Notes: generated by a model not told the origin, from the letters alone. Shown: positions 46,186 through 55,908, counted from the first letter of the stretch. The stretch is 64,000 bases of DNA from Bizionia saleffrena (GCF_008086175.1 NZ_VSKM01000005.1:186001-250000), one strand, 5' to 3'. Translations and numbers: made by a program.

Positions 46186-48760
46186 ACCATTGCTTAAATA
46201 AACGCAGTAAAAGTACTACAAACAGAATTGAAATAATAGTAATAACACCATAATTTATGTTATTATCTCGAAGCGGTTCTATGCTGCCATAAAATACGAA
46301 AGCGCTCCAGTAATAAGGCGATTTTTTTATATTACTGATGTTTTTATCCTCTAAATAAGCAATTTTTGAACGGTGATTTGCGTGAGAAGCCGAACTAGTT
46401 TTTCCATAATCATTATAAAATAATTCCATAATTTTCGCCGTTGAAGCATCGCTAATTTGCCATAGTGAAAACAATATAGTCTCCGCGCCAGCATAATTAA
46501 ATCCTCTTGCCAAGCTCATAGGACCTTCACCCTTAGTCAATTTGCCAATACCCGTTTCGCAAGCGCTTAAAACGACTAATTTTGGCGAAATGTTTAACGC
46601 GTATAGTTCGTTTAGGTATAGGGTTTCATCTGAAAACTCAATATGAGCGGGCACAATAAAATCGCCACTACTAGCGTGGGTGGAAAGATGTAAAATATTA
46701 TACTGAGAGGCGTAATCTAAAAAACTTTGTTTTGTTGCCGAATGGTACATTAAAAATTTAGCATCTACCTCTTGCTCTATGCTTTTAGCCTCATTAATCG
46801 TGTATTTTAACGCGTTGGTAGTGCCTTCAAATACAGGGAATACACCGAGTAAATGATCTCCCGATTCGTGCTTTTTGTTTTTTAAAAAAAAGTAAGCACT
46901 CGAATTATAAACGATAGTGTGTTGCCTTACCATAAATGGCATTTTGCTATAATTAGATGTTTCTGTATGTTTTGTGAGTAAGGCTTCAAAAGGAATAAAA
47001 TTAAGTAAGCCGTCGGGAATAATAACGATATTTTTATTATGCTGAAGGGGGGCTAATTGAAGCCTTTTGTACACTGAAAATGCTTGAGCACGATAGTCTG
47101 AAACATCATTATTTATAGCCGATGCATCGTTAAATAAAGTAATAAACCCCCGTAGGGATTCCTTTGTTTTATTATTTAAATTAATAGCGTTTAGAGTTGT
47201 GGTGTTATCCGTGAATATAAACTGATAGATGTTTTCTTTACCATAAAAATAAGCGACTAAAGCCGCGTCATCTACCAAAAGTCTTTGTTTTAAAACAGGA
47301 ATGTTAATACGGTCATTGACTGAAAAATTATAACGCGTTTGAATTATTTTTTGAGCTGTTCTCAATGCAATATTAATACTGTTTAAAGAGTCTCTAACTT
47401 CTGAAAGGTTTTCTGTCTGCGTTCGCTGATAAGGCGTTCTAATAAGCCGGTTTGTTAATTGCTCTTGTGTTTTTAATAGCCATTGTTCTTCAATTAATAA
47501 AGTATCGCTAGGGTGTGCTTTTAGCAACTCTTTTTTCGAGTGATTTTCTTTTAATATAGACGCTTTACTGTTTTCGGCATATTGAAAAGCGCGTGTGGTA
47601 TAACTTGTATTTGCGCTTTTAGATTCAAGCTGATATAATAAAGCGATACATTTTTCACTACGTATTCTATTGGCCGCTATTTCTACCATATTGGCCTCTT
47701 GCGACGTAATCTGGGCATTGAGTAAATTAGAAACATAAAAACTCAAATCGTAATATTGCAATGCCATTTCAGGGGTGTCTTGTAAGGCGGCTAAGGCATC
47801 GAAGATTTCAATAAAGGTGTTTTCTGGATACAGGTGGTTTGTTTTTGGGAGGCTGTTCTTGTCGTATTTAGGAAGTAAAAGGGATACCCCTAGTTGTAAG
47901 GCGTTTTTAGCTTCTTCATTTTGGTTTAATAAAGTGTATAGCTTTGCTTCCTCGTGTTTTAATTTCGCTAGTTCTCGAGCTGAAGTTAAATCGTTCTGCC
48001 AATAGTGCATTGAAGATTTAAAGAGGTATAGTGCCGTTTCGTAATCTTTGTGCTGCATAGCAGTAGTATAGGCTACTTGCTCATTTTTAAAATGGAAACC
48101 TATATTAGAGGCTTTGTTTTTAGAGGTGCCAATAGCTGTTTTGTTTCCTTTTAAAGTTATACTGCTATTCGCTTTAATTTGTTTAAGTCTTTGATATTCT
48201 CGTGAGTTTGGTGCCGCGATTTTCAATCCGTTATTAGCGACTTCTATGGCTAAAGTGTGTTTACCTAGTTTTTGATATAAGTTGGCCAAATTTACCGCGC
48301 CAATAGCTTGTTGCTGTGTATTATTTTGCTTTTTGGCTAATGCGATATAATATTTAATCGTGTTTTCAGCATTGGTGTAATTATTTGTTTTGTGATATAA
48401 TACGCCCAAATTAATTAAGCAATTCTCGATGATATCGTATTGAAAAATAGTATTTATTTTTTCCTTTTTATACAAGCTCCAAGCGTCTTCGTAAGTAGAA
48501 ATAGCCGATTGATAACTTTGGTTTTGTTCTAGGTAATAGGCTTTATTAATGAGAAGGTTAACAAAGGCTAGATAATCGTCTTTAGACTGTAATTCAGCTT
48601 CAAAAGCACTAATTTCAACGTTTAAAGTTGCTAAGGCTTCCGTAGTTTGTTGCGTGTTAAAAACTGCAGTAGCGCTATAAATGCGATCTTCTATCGTCTG
48701 AGAATAGAGACTTCCGCTAATGATAAAATAGAAAACAAGTAAGAGGGACTTCATCAGCAA
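46154..48760 (-). CDS. CHAT-domain protease with TPR repeats, membrane anchored
   Basis: 868 residues. A signal peptide (ending SLYSQT), then TPR-type helical repeats (about 30-460), then a CHAT (caspase-HetF-associated) protease domain (about 540-830) with the catalytic dyad His695 (HLSTHASSGD) and Cys734 (LSACETG). The C-terminus has one membrane helix (about 838-856) and a basic tail. This layout puts the protease in the periplasm and the tail in the cytoplasm. CHAT-TPR proteins elsewhere are activated by partner binding to the TPR part and cleave effectors; here the partner is unknown. Start could be Met1 or Met3. The upstream PKD/barrel gene is 45 bases away on the same strand. Confidence 0.9.
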   Translation of the reverse strand: MLMKSLLLVFYFIISGSLYSQTIEDRIYSATAVFNTQQTTEALATLNVEISAFEAELQSKDDYLAFVNLLINKAYYLEQNQSYQSAISTYEDAWSLYKKEKINTIFQYDIIENCLINLGVLYHKTNNYTNAENTIKYYIALAKKQNNTQQQAIGAVNLANLYQKLGKHTLAIEVANNGLKIAAPNSREYQRLKQIKANSSITLKGNKTAIGTSKNKASNIGFHFKNEQVAYTTAMQHKDYETALYLFKSSMHYWQNDLTSARELAKLKHEEAKLYTLLNQNEEAKNALQLGVSLLLPKYDKNSLPKTNHLYPENTFIEIFDALAALQDTPEMALQYYDLSFYVSNLLNAQITSQEANMVEIAANRIRSEKCIALLYQLESKSANTSYTTRAFQYAENSKASILKENHSKKELLKAHPSDTLLIEEQWLLKTQEQLTNRLIRTPYQRTQTENLSEVRDSLNSINIALRTAQKIIQTRYNFSVNDRINIPVLKQRLLVDDAALVAYFYGKENIYQFIFTDNTTTLNAINLNNKTKESLRGFITLFNDASAINNDVSDYRAQAFSVYKRLQLAPLQHNKNIVIIPDGLLNFIPFEALLTKHTETSNYSKMPFMVRQHTIVYNSSAYFFLKNKKHESGDHLLGVFPVFEGTTNALKYTINEAKSIEQEVDAKFLMYHSATKQSFLDYASQYNILHLSTHASSGDFIVPAHIEFSDETLYLNELYALNISPKLVVLSACETGIGKLTKGEGPMSLARGFNYAGAETILFSLWQISDASTAKIMELFYNDYGKTSSASHANHRSKIAYLEDKNISNIKKSPYYWSAFVFYGSIEPLRDNNINYGVITIISILFVVLLLRLFKQWYEKRSQRISS

Positions 48761-48804
48761 AAGGGTTTTGGTATTTTATTTAGGCAGGAGAATGGATTCT
48801 AATA

Positions 48805-50769
48805 TTAAAATTTCCATAAGGCGTAAAATTGTAAGTAATCATAAGCGTCTTTAAAGTTAAATACATAACGCACGCCAGCTGTGGGACCAATGCGCGCAAA
48901 TCCGGCAGTAGCTTCAATTAAAAAGCCCGTTCTAAAATTTGCAAAATTATTTTTTGTATCACTTTCCGTGACCGATTGATTGATAAGAAGGTTTGAATCC
49001 GTCTGCTCACCTTCGTATTGCTGGATGGTAATGCGTTCTGTTTTTTGCTGGCTAACTGAAAAAGTGCCTTGCAGTCCAGCGCCCAAACCAATATAATTAT
49101 TAACATTGTAACGGGCTAAAACTGGAATTTCCCAATCGATATTATCGTAAGAGCTTTCTTTTGTGGTGCGTTCAAGCGCTATAAAACCGGCGGGAGAATC
49201 TACAAATTCTTCGCGTATTGTTTTAGTGCCATTGTAAGAATGAAAACTGTTTAATAATTCCACCTGCCAATACCATCGGTACGATTTGTAAGGGGAAACC
49301 GTGGCGCCAATAAAATAACTTTTAGAGTTTTTTAAATCGCTGAATGAGTTATAACCCGCTTTTGCTCCAATAGAAATGCCCGGTAAAAAACGCGTGGTAG
49401 AATAATTGGTGATAATCGGGTCGTTTTTATCGAAAATAATCGCCGTTCTAGACTTGGTTTTTTTCTTATGAAAATCGTCGCTAAACTTTATGTTATACTT
49501 TACAAAACCTTTTGTAGAATCGTAATCTTTTACATTTTTTTGTTCGCTTCCTGGTAAATAAATGTTTTTAAACGTAAAAATGGCTTGCGTGGCGGTGTAA
49601 GTGGTGTCTAAACAACTGTACTGAACTTCCTCTTTTGGGCAAATTTTACACTTGGGGTACATATCTTCTACGGTAATACTAGATTTATCTAACATCTCTG
49701 GGATATCGGTTTCTAACCTAATTGTTGTGGCCGGACCTTCGCCATTATTTTGAAATTTTATTTTGAATTTTGGTGTTTTATAACGCACCAGTCGGTAATT
49801 TAAAAAGGTAGCGTTAGATGACATTTTATTGGGATCGTGAGACGTTACAATCTCCATTTCCATTTCCTTTACTTTGTGGTTTTGGTAATTATCGTCTGGA
49901 ACATACACCCCGCGAATGGTTACAATTGCGCTCGTGTCCTTTATCATTTCGGGCGTTGTTTTTAGGGTGTAAAACAAATTGCGCTCTTCATTAGGTTTCA
50001 TATTTTTAAAAGCAATCGTTTTTGAAGCGCGGTATTTAGTTTCAGATTCTGCTAACGTTAACGGCAGGTTTAATTTTTCGGTAGAATCTTGAGCTATCGT
50101 TTTAAATTCTAGAGGTTCTTGTGTGTGGCTCGCGTAAAAATAGTCGTTTGTAGTAATACTATTTACCATAACTAATTCTGTGTCGCTGACGTCTTCCTCG
50201 TTGTTGTAAAAACGAGCATCCAATACTTCAAAATTATCTGCTGTAAACGCTGTTTCATTATAATACAAATAAAGTGTGCCGTTTGTTTCGTAATCTTTGG
50301 TGTTTTTATAACGCATTACGACAACAATATCTTCCTCTGGCATAGGTTCGCGATTGCGTACTAAATCTAAACTTGTGTCTAAAGTAGCGCTGCTGTTGTC
50401 TGTGGAGCTATCTGTTGCTGTGTCAATTCTTATTTTTTTAGGACGTGCAGTGGGTGGTTTTCCCGAGGAATACATATTGGTTGTCCATAAGCGAACGTCG
50501 TATTCTTTAGCGTTTTTATAGGTGTGTTTTGGTAGTTCTTCATTACTATATTCTCCGTCTCCAAATTCCCAGAAATGCGTGTAAAAGGCTTTCGGTGCGC
50601 CTGCTGTTTGTATTAATTGTGGTGCTTTGGGACTAAATTGTACCGTATTATTTATTTTACTGTAATTAATTTCAGATAGGCCTCGAGTGGTATCTAAAGG
50701 TGTATCTGCTGTTTGGGCAAGTGTAACTAACGACATAAAAAAAGCGACGGTAAAAGAGAGCGTTTTCAT
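48805..50769 (-). CDS. PKD-domain protein with C-terminal outer-membrane barrel
   Basis: 654 residues: signal peptide (ending VTLAQ), a PKD-type domain (about 35-110, FWEFGDGEYS), a long middle region with DUF11-like beta-sandwich character (about 150-430, YPKCKICPKEEVQYSC cluster of four Cys), and a C-terminal stretch of alternating strands (about 465-654) ending in the aromatic residue of LWKF, as in a small outer-membrane barrel. The combination suggests a surface or periplasmic sensor module anchored in the outer membrane. Its promoter region contains GCTATTAATATC after a TATATTTA box, resembling the start region of the P0-P3 cassettes but without TACGTA sites. Confidence 0.8.
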   Translation of the reverse strand: MKTLSFTVAFFMSLVTLAQTADTPLDTTRGLSEINYSKINNTVQFSPKAPQLIQTAGAPKAFYTHFWEFGDGEYSNEELPKHTYKNAKEYDVRLWTTNMYSSGKPPTARPKKIRIDTATDSSTDNSSATLDTSLDLVRNREPMPEEDIVVVMRYKNTKDYETNGTLYLYYNETAFTADNFEVLDARFYNNEEDVSDTELVMVNSITTNDYFYASHTQEPLEFKTIAQDSTEKLNLPLTLAESETKYRASKTIAFKNMKPNEERNLFYTLKTTPEMIKDTSAIVTIRGVYVPDDNYQNHKVKEMEMEIVTSHDPNKMSSNATFLNYRLVRYKTPKFKIKFQNNGEGPATTIRLETDIPEMLDKSSITVEDMYPKCKICPKEEVQYSCLDTTYTATQAIFTFKNIYLPGSEQKNVKDYDSTKGFVKYNIKFSDDFHKKKTKSRTAIIFDKNDPIITNYSTTRFLPGISIGAKAGYNSFSDLKNSKSYFIGATVSPYKSYRWYWQVELLNSFHSYNGTKTIREEFVDSPAGFIALERTTKESSYDNIDWEIPVLARYNVNNYIGLGAGLQGTFSVSQQKTERITIQQYEGEQTDSNLLINQSVTESDTKNNFANFRTGFLIEATAGFARIGPTAGVRYVFNFKDAYDYLQFYALWKF

Positions 50770-50948
50770 AATTTTCTGATATTAATAGCTTTATAAATAT
50801 AGCAAAAACTATGAGAGTGATTATTTAAATAGTTTATGAATCTTTTTTAGGATGAAAAAAGCAAAGCGCAATCACTTTAAAAGAGGGTTTTATAACCTTA
50901 CTGAAAGTAAGTCTCTTATCCTGAAAGCAAAACTGCTAAAAACAAAAA

Positions 50949-50978
50949 AGCCAAAAACCGAAGTTTCTGACTTTTTTT
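50949..50978 (-). terminator. Terminator after the lipoprotein gene at 51-52 kb
   Basis: On the minus strand AGTCAGAAAC-TTCG-GTTTTTGGCT forms a 10-bp stem (two G-U pairs) with a TTCG tetraloop, then TTTTT. Confidence 0.8.
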
Positions 50979-50992
50979 AAGTAGGAATTTAA

Positions 50993-51973
50993 TCATGGTA
51001 GCACATTAATATCTCCTTGTAAAGCGTTGTCATCTCCAATAACAAGATCATCTAGTGTGAAAGTGATGATATCGTCGTTAGCAATTGTAACAGGTTTTAT
51101 AGCATATTTCCAAAGGCCATCTTCCGTGGTAATAAAAATAATATGGCACTCTAAACCAATAGGGATTTGTCCGTAATGTTCGCTAAATGCTTGAAAAGTA
51201 TTGTCGTAAGTATCCAAACTAGCTAAACCAGAATCTTCGCCATCGTAAGATAAATATACCGCGCTATTACCAAAATTAAAACCTTGTGGCGCTTTTACTA
51301 GTATTTGAGTCTTTGGTCTTGGGTCGCTATAAAAGCGATCAATATTGCTCCATCCAAAACCTTGTAAAACGGCGTAGTATTCACCCATCTCATCAAAAAC
51401 ACCATCGTTTGTGCCAGGTTCTATTTGATCCCAAGTTAAGTTGCCATCGGTATCAATTTCGCCATTCCAAAGTGTCATTGCTGGATCAAAGCCGCCAGTT
51501 AAAGCAGACGGCACTAATAGGCTTAACCCACAGTTTGCGTCCAATGGAAGTCCGTTAATAGTCGCTTCTAGAAAGAATTCTCCACCAGTAATAATTAGAG
51601 TTTTGTCGCCATTTGGTAATCTTCCCATCGTAGGTTTGTTGGTAACAAGCATATTTGCTTTTTCAAAAATTTCTACATACTCTAAATCGATTGGGCCGGT
51701 AACGGGGTTTCCGTTTTGAGATAGGCATGACGTATTTAGTGAGATTTCTACACCATTGCTAGAGGTTAAAGTCACGAATCCGTCGCTGGCATCAAACTGA
51801 AAATGTTGCGTATTATCTTCCATAGCGCTCTGTCTAATGGCATCAAACTCTGCTGAGGTTGGAGCGGGGATTCCTGCAAAATAATCGGGGTTATCATCTT
51901 TACTTGTGCAACTGGTAATAAGTGTTAACGCCGTAATTGATAACGTTGTAAATAGGTGTTTAAATTGTTTCAT
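50993..51973 (-). CDS. Secreted lipoprotein of unknown function
   Basis: 326 residues with a lipoprotein signal (LITSCTSKDD). The mature protein is beta-rich, with no enzymatic motif I can name. It contains two cysteines (about 85 and 145) and a C-terminal region ending in acidic residues. It lies between the secreted protein gene at 52.1-52.5 kb and the PKD/barrel gene on the same strand, but has its own terminator. Probably an envelope component of this cluster. Confidence 0.8.
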   Translation of the reverse strand: MKQFKHLFTTLSITALTLITSCTSKDDNPDYFAGIPAPTSAEFDAIRQSAMEDNTQHFQFDASDGFVTLTSSNGVEISLNTSCLSQNGNPVTGPIDLEYVEIFEKANMLVTNKPTMGRLPNGDKTLIITGGEFFLEATINGLPLDANCGLSLLVPSALTGGFDPAMTLWNGEIDTDGNLTWDQIEPGTNDGVFDEMGEYYAVLQGFGWSNIDRFYSDPRPKTQILVKAPQGFNFGNSAVYLSYDGEDSGLASLDTYDNTFQAFSEHYGQIPIGLECHIIFITTEDGLWKYAIKPVTIANDDIITFTLDDLVIGDDNALQGDINVLP

Positions 51974-52055
51974 AATTTCTAAGGTTTAAAATGAGTAATC
52001 TGTTTTTATGGAATTATAAACTGGATACCTGGTGAGAAGCATCCAGAATGTCTTA

Positions 52056-52496
52056 TTATTTTATTTCTGAGCTAGCAACTATTTTATAGTAAACAACATC
52101 TCCGCTTGATACTAAGTTGATCATTCTATGGGCTGATGCTTCGCTAGTCGAAAATCCTTTCGCACGACCGTTTTCACTTTGTACTTCCCAGAAATACAAT
52201 CTGTTTTCTGGTTTGTTTATATCGCTTCCTACTACGAAATAGCTAGTAATTATATGTTCTAAAACGATTAGGCCGTTACTTGCTAATTGCACTCGGCGTT
52301 CTGCTGAGGTTAAAGTTGAAGCGGTTCCAGAAAATTGGCCTACTGTTGTTGTAACCGACCAGTTATAAATTTTTACGATGTCGTCCTTTATAAGGTCTGA
52401 ATTGTTAAAAGTTGTAGGCGTTGAATTTGGTGTTGTAGCGTTTGCTGTTAATAATCCAAAAACTAGGGCTGCGATAATTAAAATTGATTTTCTCAT
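52056..52496 (-). CDS. Small secreted protein upstream of the lipoprotein gene
   Basis: 146 residues with a signal peptide (ending TANAT) and a beta-rich mature part (VKIYNWSVTTTVGQFSG...). No cysteine, lipobox or known motif. It diverges from the ECF sigma gene across a 150-base intergenic region, so both may be controlled from it. Function unknown. Confidence 0.78.
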   Translation of the reverse strand: MRKSILIIAALVFGLLTANATTPNSTPTTFNNSDLIKDDIVKIYNWSVTTTVGQFSGTASTLTSAERRVQLASNGLIVLEHIITSYFVVGSDINKPENRLYFWEVQSENGRAKGFSTSEASAHRMINLVSSGDVVYYKIVASSEIK

Positions 52497-52532
52497 GATT
52501 TCTAAATATTAAAGAGTTAATAATTGATTTAA

Positions 52533-52540
52533 TAGTTTTG
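52533..52540 (+). promoter_or_regulatory. -10 box candidate for the ECF sigma gene
   Basis: TAGTTTTG matches TAnnTTTG and lies 107 bases before the sigma start codon. No clear -33 element accompanies it. Confidence 0.4.
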
Positions 52541-52646
52541 CCATTTTGGCTTTTACAACCTTATATCAAAAGCATTTTGAATTTGTTACCCATTTATTTA
52601 AAAGTTTTTTTAAATTCGTTAGAAACCAACCAATATATAGGGGTTA

Positions 52647-53231
52647 ATGGGTGATAAAAAAATACACGAAGACCAGAAGTATATTCACGGATTACTTCAA
52701 AATAATAGTTTTATTATACAAGCTATTTACGATACGTTTGTGCCTAAAGTGATAAATTACATCAAACAGAATAGCGGTAACGCTACCCAAGCAAAAGATG
52801 TCGTTCAAGAAGTATTGGTTACCATTTATAATCAAGCAAAACAGAAAGGGTTGGAATTAACTTGTCCTTTCGATGCCTATTTCTTTCTCTTATGTAAACG
52901 TAAATGGTTAAATGAATTAAAAAAGAAGACTAATAAGGAGGTAACAATTAATGAAGAAGTCTTATCTAAAGATGACGACGCTTTCACGCTAGCTTTCGAA
53001 ACTACAGTATTTGGTGAAAAACAAGAATTGTTTAACGCAATGTTTCAAAAGTTGGGCGATGCTTGTAAAGATTTACTAAAAGCAACTTTTAAAATTAAAT
53101 CGATGGAAGAGGTGGCAAAAAGTTTAAAAATTACTTATGCCTACGCTCGGAAAAAGAAATCGCTGTGCATTGGTAAACTTACCAAGTTAGTACAAGAGTC
53201 GCCTAAATTTAATCAGCTTAACAACTATTAA
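52647..53231 (+). CDS. ECF-type sigma factor
   Basis: 194 residues with the region 2 pattern (about 20-85: IYDTFVPKVINYIKQNSGNATQAKDVVQEVLVTIYNQ, the DVVQE segment being diagnostic) and a region 4 helix-turn-helix (about 135-180: SMEEVAKSLKITYAYARKKK). No region 3, as in extracytoplasmic-function sigmas. It ends 1 base before a membrane-spanning partner gene, the usual sigma/anti-sigma layout. It probably directs transcription of envelope-stress or surface genes; possible targets include the divergent cluster at its left. Confidence 0.9.
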   Translation: MGDKKIHEDQKYIHGLLQNNSFIIQAIYDTFVPKVINYIKQNSGNATQAKDVVQEVLVTIYNQAKQKGLELTCPFDAYFFLLCKRKWLNELKKKTNKEVTINEEVLSKDDDAFTLAFETTVFGEKQELFNAMFQKLGDACKDLLKATFKIKSMEEVAKSLKITYAYARKKKSLCIGKLTKLVQESPKFNQLNNY

Positions 53232-53232
53232 A

Positions 53233-53970
53233 ATGGAAGAAAAAGACTATATTTTATTCGAAAACTACTTACAAAGAGACCTGTCTGCTAGTGATGTGCT
53301 CGCTTTTGAAAACCGCTTAGCAATCGATACTGCTTTTAAACATAGTTTTATAACATATAAAGAGCTTTCAGGATATTTGGAACAAACTTTAGATGAAGAA
53401 AGTTCTGACTTTAAACGCAACTTAATGCACATCTCAGAAGCGCATTTTAATACGATACAAACGGAACAACCGAAAGCCTTTCGTAAACGTTTCAATATTG
53501 CTCGATTGGCTATAGCGGCAAGTGTTGTTGTGTTAATAGGACTGTTTTTGTTTAAGCAGTTAAAAACGCCAACGTACAAAGATTTTAATACGCACGAAAC
53601 AATAGATTTAACTGTTCGTGGAGGAAGTGTTCGCGATCTTGTTGAGGTTACCAAAGCTTTTAATAATCGCGAGTTTTCTAAAGCCAATACCATTTTAGAG
53701 CGTCTTTTAAAAACCGATAGCGAAAACAGGCAATTACAATTGTATTATGCTATTACTAATATCGAATTAAATCGTTTTGAAACTGCCGATGCACTGCTGA
53801 TAGCTATTTCAAAAAGCGAATCGGTTTATAAAAACAGGGCCCTGTGGTATCACGCTTTAAGCAACTTAAAACAAGGTAAGACAGAGGTCACCCAAAGTTT
53901 ATTAAAACAAATTAATGAAGAGGCCGACGATTACGAGCAAGCTCAGAAATTACTAAATAAATTAGAGTAA
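53233..53970 (+). CDS. Putative anti-sigma factor with C-terminal TPR-like domain
   Basis: 245 residues: an N-terminal cytoplasmic helical part (about 1-85, starting MEEKDYILFENYLQRDLSASD) of the kind that binds sigma, one membrane helix (about 91-108, LAIAASVVVLIGLFLF), and a periplasmic part (about 130-245) built of TPR-like helical repeats (EFSKANTILERLLKTDSENRQLQLYYAI). It follows the sigma gene by 1 base. A TPR sensor on an anti-sigma protein is unusual and parallels the TPR part of the CHAT protease nearby. The anti-sigma role is inferred from layout and topology. Confidence 0.78.
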   Translation: MEEKDYILFENYLQRDLSASDVLAFENRLAIDTAFKHSFITYKELSGYLEQTLDEESSDFKRNLMHISEAHFNTIQTEQPKAFRKRFNIARLAIAASVVVLIGLFLFKQLKTPTYKDFNTHETIDLTVRGGSVRDLVEVTKAFNNREFSKANTILERLLKTDSENRQLQLYYAITNIELNRFETADALLIAISKSESVYKNRALWYHALSNLKQGKTEVTQSLLKQINEEADDYEQAQKLLNKLE

Positions 53971-53991
53971 GTTTAACTTAAAATACCCTAG

Positions 53992-54021
53992 AAAAAGTCA
54001 GTGTTTAATCCCTGACTTTTT
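53992..54021 (+). terminator. Terminator after the anti-sigma gene
   Basis: AAAAAGTCAG pairs with CTGACTTTTT (10 bp) around a 10-base loop. Confidence 0.88.
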
Positions 54022-54033
54022 TATTTTTACAAA

Positions 54034-54801
54034 ATGATAATTACAGATACACACACCCATTTATATAGTGAAGCTTTCGATGAAGATAGAGACGAAATGA
54101 TGCAGCGCACTCTGGATGCTAATGTAACACGTTTATTTATTCCTGCTATCGATTCTACGTATACAGCAGCGATGCTTCGACTTGAAAAAGACTATCCGGA
54201 ACACGTGTTTTTAATGTCGGGCTTACACCCAACACACGTAAAAGATAACTATAATGAAGAATTAGCCCACGTTGAAGAGATGCTCGACAATCATAAATTT
54301 TATGCAGTTGGAGAAATTGGCATAGATTTGTATTGGGACAAAGACACGTTGGCGATTCAAAAAGAAGCGTTTAAATATCAAATTCAATTGGCTAAAAAGC
54401 ATAAATTGCCCATCGTAATACATTGCCGTGAGGCTTTCGATGCCGTTTTCGAAGTGTTAGAAGAAGAGAAAAGCGACGACTTGTTTGGAATATTTCATTG
54501 TTTTACGGGGACAATAGAACACGCAAAACTAGCGATTTCTTATAACCTTAAATTAGGAATAGGGGGAGTGGCAACCTTCAAAAATGGTAAAATCGATCAG
54601 TTTTTAAGTACAATCGATTTGCAACATATTGTTTTAGAAACCGATGCGCCGTATTTGGCACCGCATCCTTTCCGAGGAAAAAGAAATGAAAGTAGTTATA
54701 TTGTAAAAGTTCTCGAAAAATTATCGGAGATTTACAATATATCTCAAGAAGACATCGCAGCAATAACAACTGCAAACTCAAAAGCCATTTTCGGCATTTA
54801 A
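54034..54801 (+). CDS. TatD-family metal-dependent hydrolase (DNase)
   Basis: 255 residues. Metal ligands of the TatD fold: His7 and His9 (TDTHTHL), the Glu in AVGEIGIDLYWD, His in IHCREAF, His in FHCFTG, and Asp in ETDAPYLAPHPFRGKRN. Acts on DNA ends or as an exonuclease. Ends 2 bases before the asparaginase gene, so they share a message. Confidence 0.94.
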   Translation: MIITDTHTHLYSEAFDEDRDEMMQRTLDANVTRLFIPAIDSTYTAAMLRLEKDYPEHVFLMSGLHPTHVKDNYNEELAHVEEMLDNHKFYAVGEIGIDLYWDKDTLAIQKEAFKYQIQLAKKHKLPIVIHCREAFDAVFEVLEEEKSDDLFGIFHCFTGTIEHAKLAISYNLKLGIGGVATFKNGKIDQFLSTIDLQHIVLETDAPYLAPHPFRGKRNESSYIVKVLEKLSEIYNISQEDIAAITTANSKAIFGI

Positions 54802-54803
54802 TT

Positions 54804-55835
54804 ATGACAAAAGCAATACCTAATATACTTCTTATATATACCGGTGGTACCATTGGTATGATGAAAGATCCGGAAACTGGTGCCTTACGCGCTTTCGATT
54901 TCGATAATTTATTAGTGCGTATTCCAGAATTGAAATTATTAGAGTGTAACATTGAAACCACGTCGTTTGACCAGCCCATAGATTCTAGTAATATGAAACC
55001 CGAATATTGGGTAGAAATCGCTGAGGTTATAGAAGAGCAATACGAGTCTTTTGATGGATTTGTGGTGCTTCACGGTAGCGATACAATGAGTTACACGGCT
55101 TCAGCATTGAGTTTTATGTTAGAGCATTTAGCCAAACCAGTTATTTTTACGGGATCACAGTTGCCCATTGGTGATTTACGTACCGATGCTAAAGAGAATT
55201 TAATCACCTCTATTCAAGTGGCGGCACTTAATCATTACAATAAACCAGTGATAAAAGAAGTGTGCTTGTATTTTGAATACAAATTATATCGCGCCAACAG
55301 AACGACGAAAATTAACGCCGAGCATTTTGAAGCGTTTGCCTCTTTAAATTACCCTGATTTAGCCGAATCTGGGGTGCATTTAAAAGTAAATCAGGAATAT
55401 TTATTTAAACCGAATGCCAGAAAAGACCTTATCGTTCATAAAAAATTAGACTCAAATATTGCTTTAATAAAATTATTTCCAGGAATATCTGAAGTATTAT
55501 TACGTTCTATATTTGATACGCCAGGTCTAAAAGGTGTCGTTTTAGAAACGTACGGTGCAGGAAATTGCTCTACTGAAGATTGGTTTGTTAGCTTATTAAG
55601 AGACGCTGTAAATAAAGGTATACATATTATAAATGTAACGCAATGTTCTGGAGGAAGTGTGATGATGGGGCAGTACGAAACTAGCGAAAAGCTAAAAAGA
55701 ATAGGTTTAATTTCGGGAAAAGACATTACTACGGAGGCCGCAATATGTAAATTAATGTATTTGTTAGGGCAAAATGTGTCGCCTAACTTGTTCAAAACCA
55801 TATATCAAACAGCATTAAGAGGAGAATTGACGTAA
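54804..55835 (+). CDS. ansA: Type I (cytoplasmic) L-asparaginase
   Basis: 343 residues without a signal peptide, as in the cytoplasmic type I enzyme. The catalytic threonines lie in YTGGTIGM (Thr13, Thr16) and in LHGSDTMSYTASAL, with the KENLITS lysine block downstream. Hydrolyses asparagine to aspartate and ammonia. Second gene of the pair with TatD. No terminator is obvious before the tRNA gene. Confidence 0.95.
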   Translation: MTKAIPNILLIYTGGTIGMMKDPETGALRAFDFDNLLVRIPELKLLECNIETTSFDQPIDSSNMKPEYWVEIAEVIEEQYESFDGFVVLHGSDTMSYTASALSFMLEHLAKPVIFTGSQLPIGDLRTDAKENLITSIQVAALNHYNKPVIKEVCLYFEYKLYRANRTTKINAEHFEAFASLNYPDLAESGVHLKVNQEYLFKPNARKDLIVHKKLDSNIALIKLFPGISEVLLRSIFDTPGLKGVVLETYGAGNCSTEDWFVSLLRDAVNKGIHIINVTQCSGGSVMMGQYETSEKLKRIGLISGKDITTEAAICKLMYLLGQNVSPNLFKTIYQTALRGELT

Positions 55836-55908
55836 AATTAACTCTCAAAATTTTAGTCTTTAATTATTTTTCTCTTATTTTGGTGCCTTGTAATTATCGG
55901 TAAACTTT

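Noticed and set aside
50820-50945. Possible small RNA or gene between the PKD/barrel and lipoprotein genes
   Set aside because: Only one short hairpin (CTTAC/GTAAG) and no promoter pairing; the terminator at its right end belongs to the lipoprotein gene.
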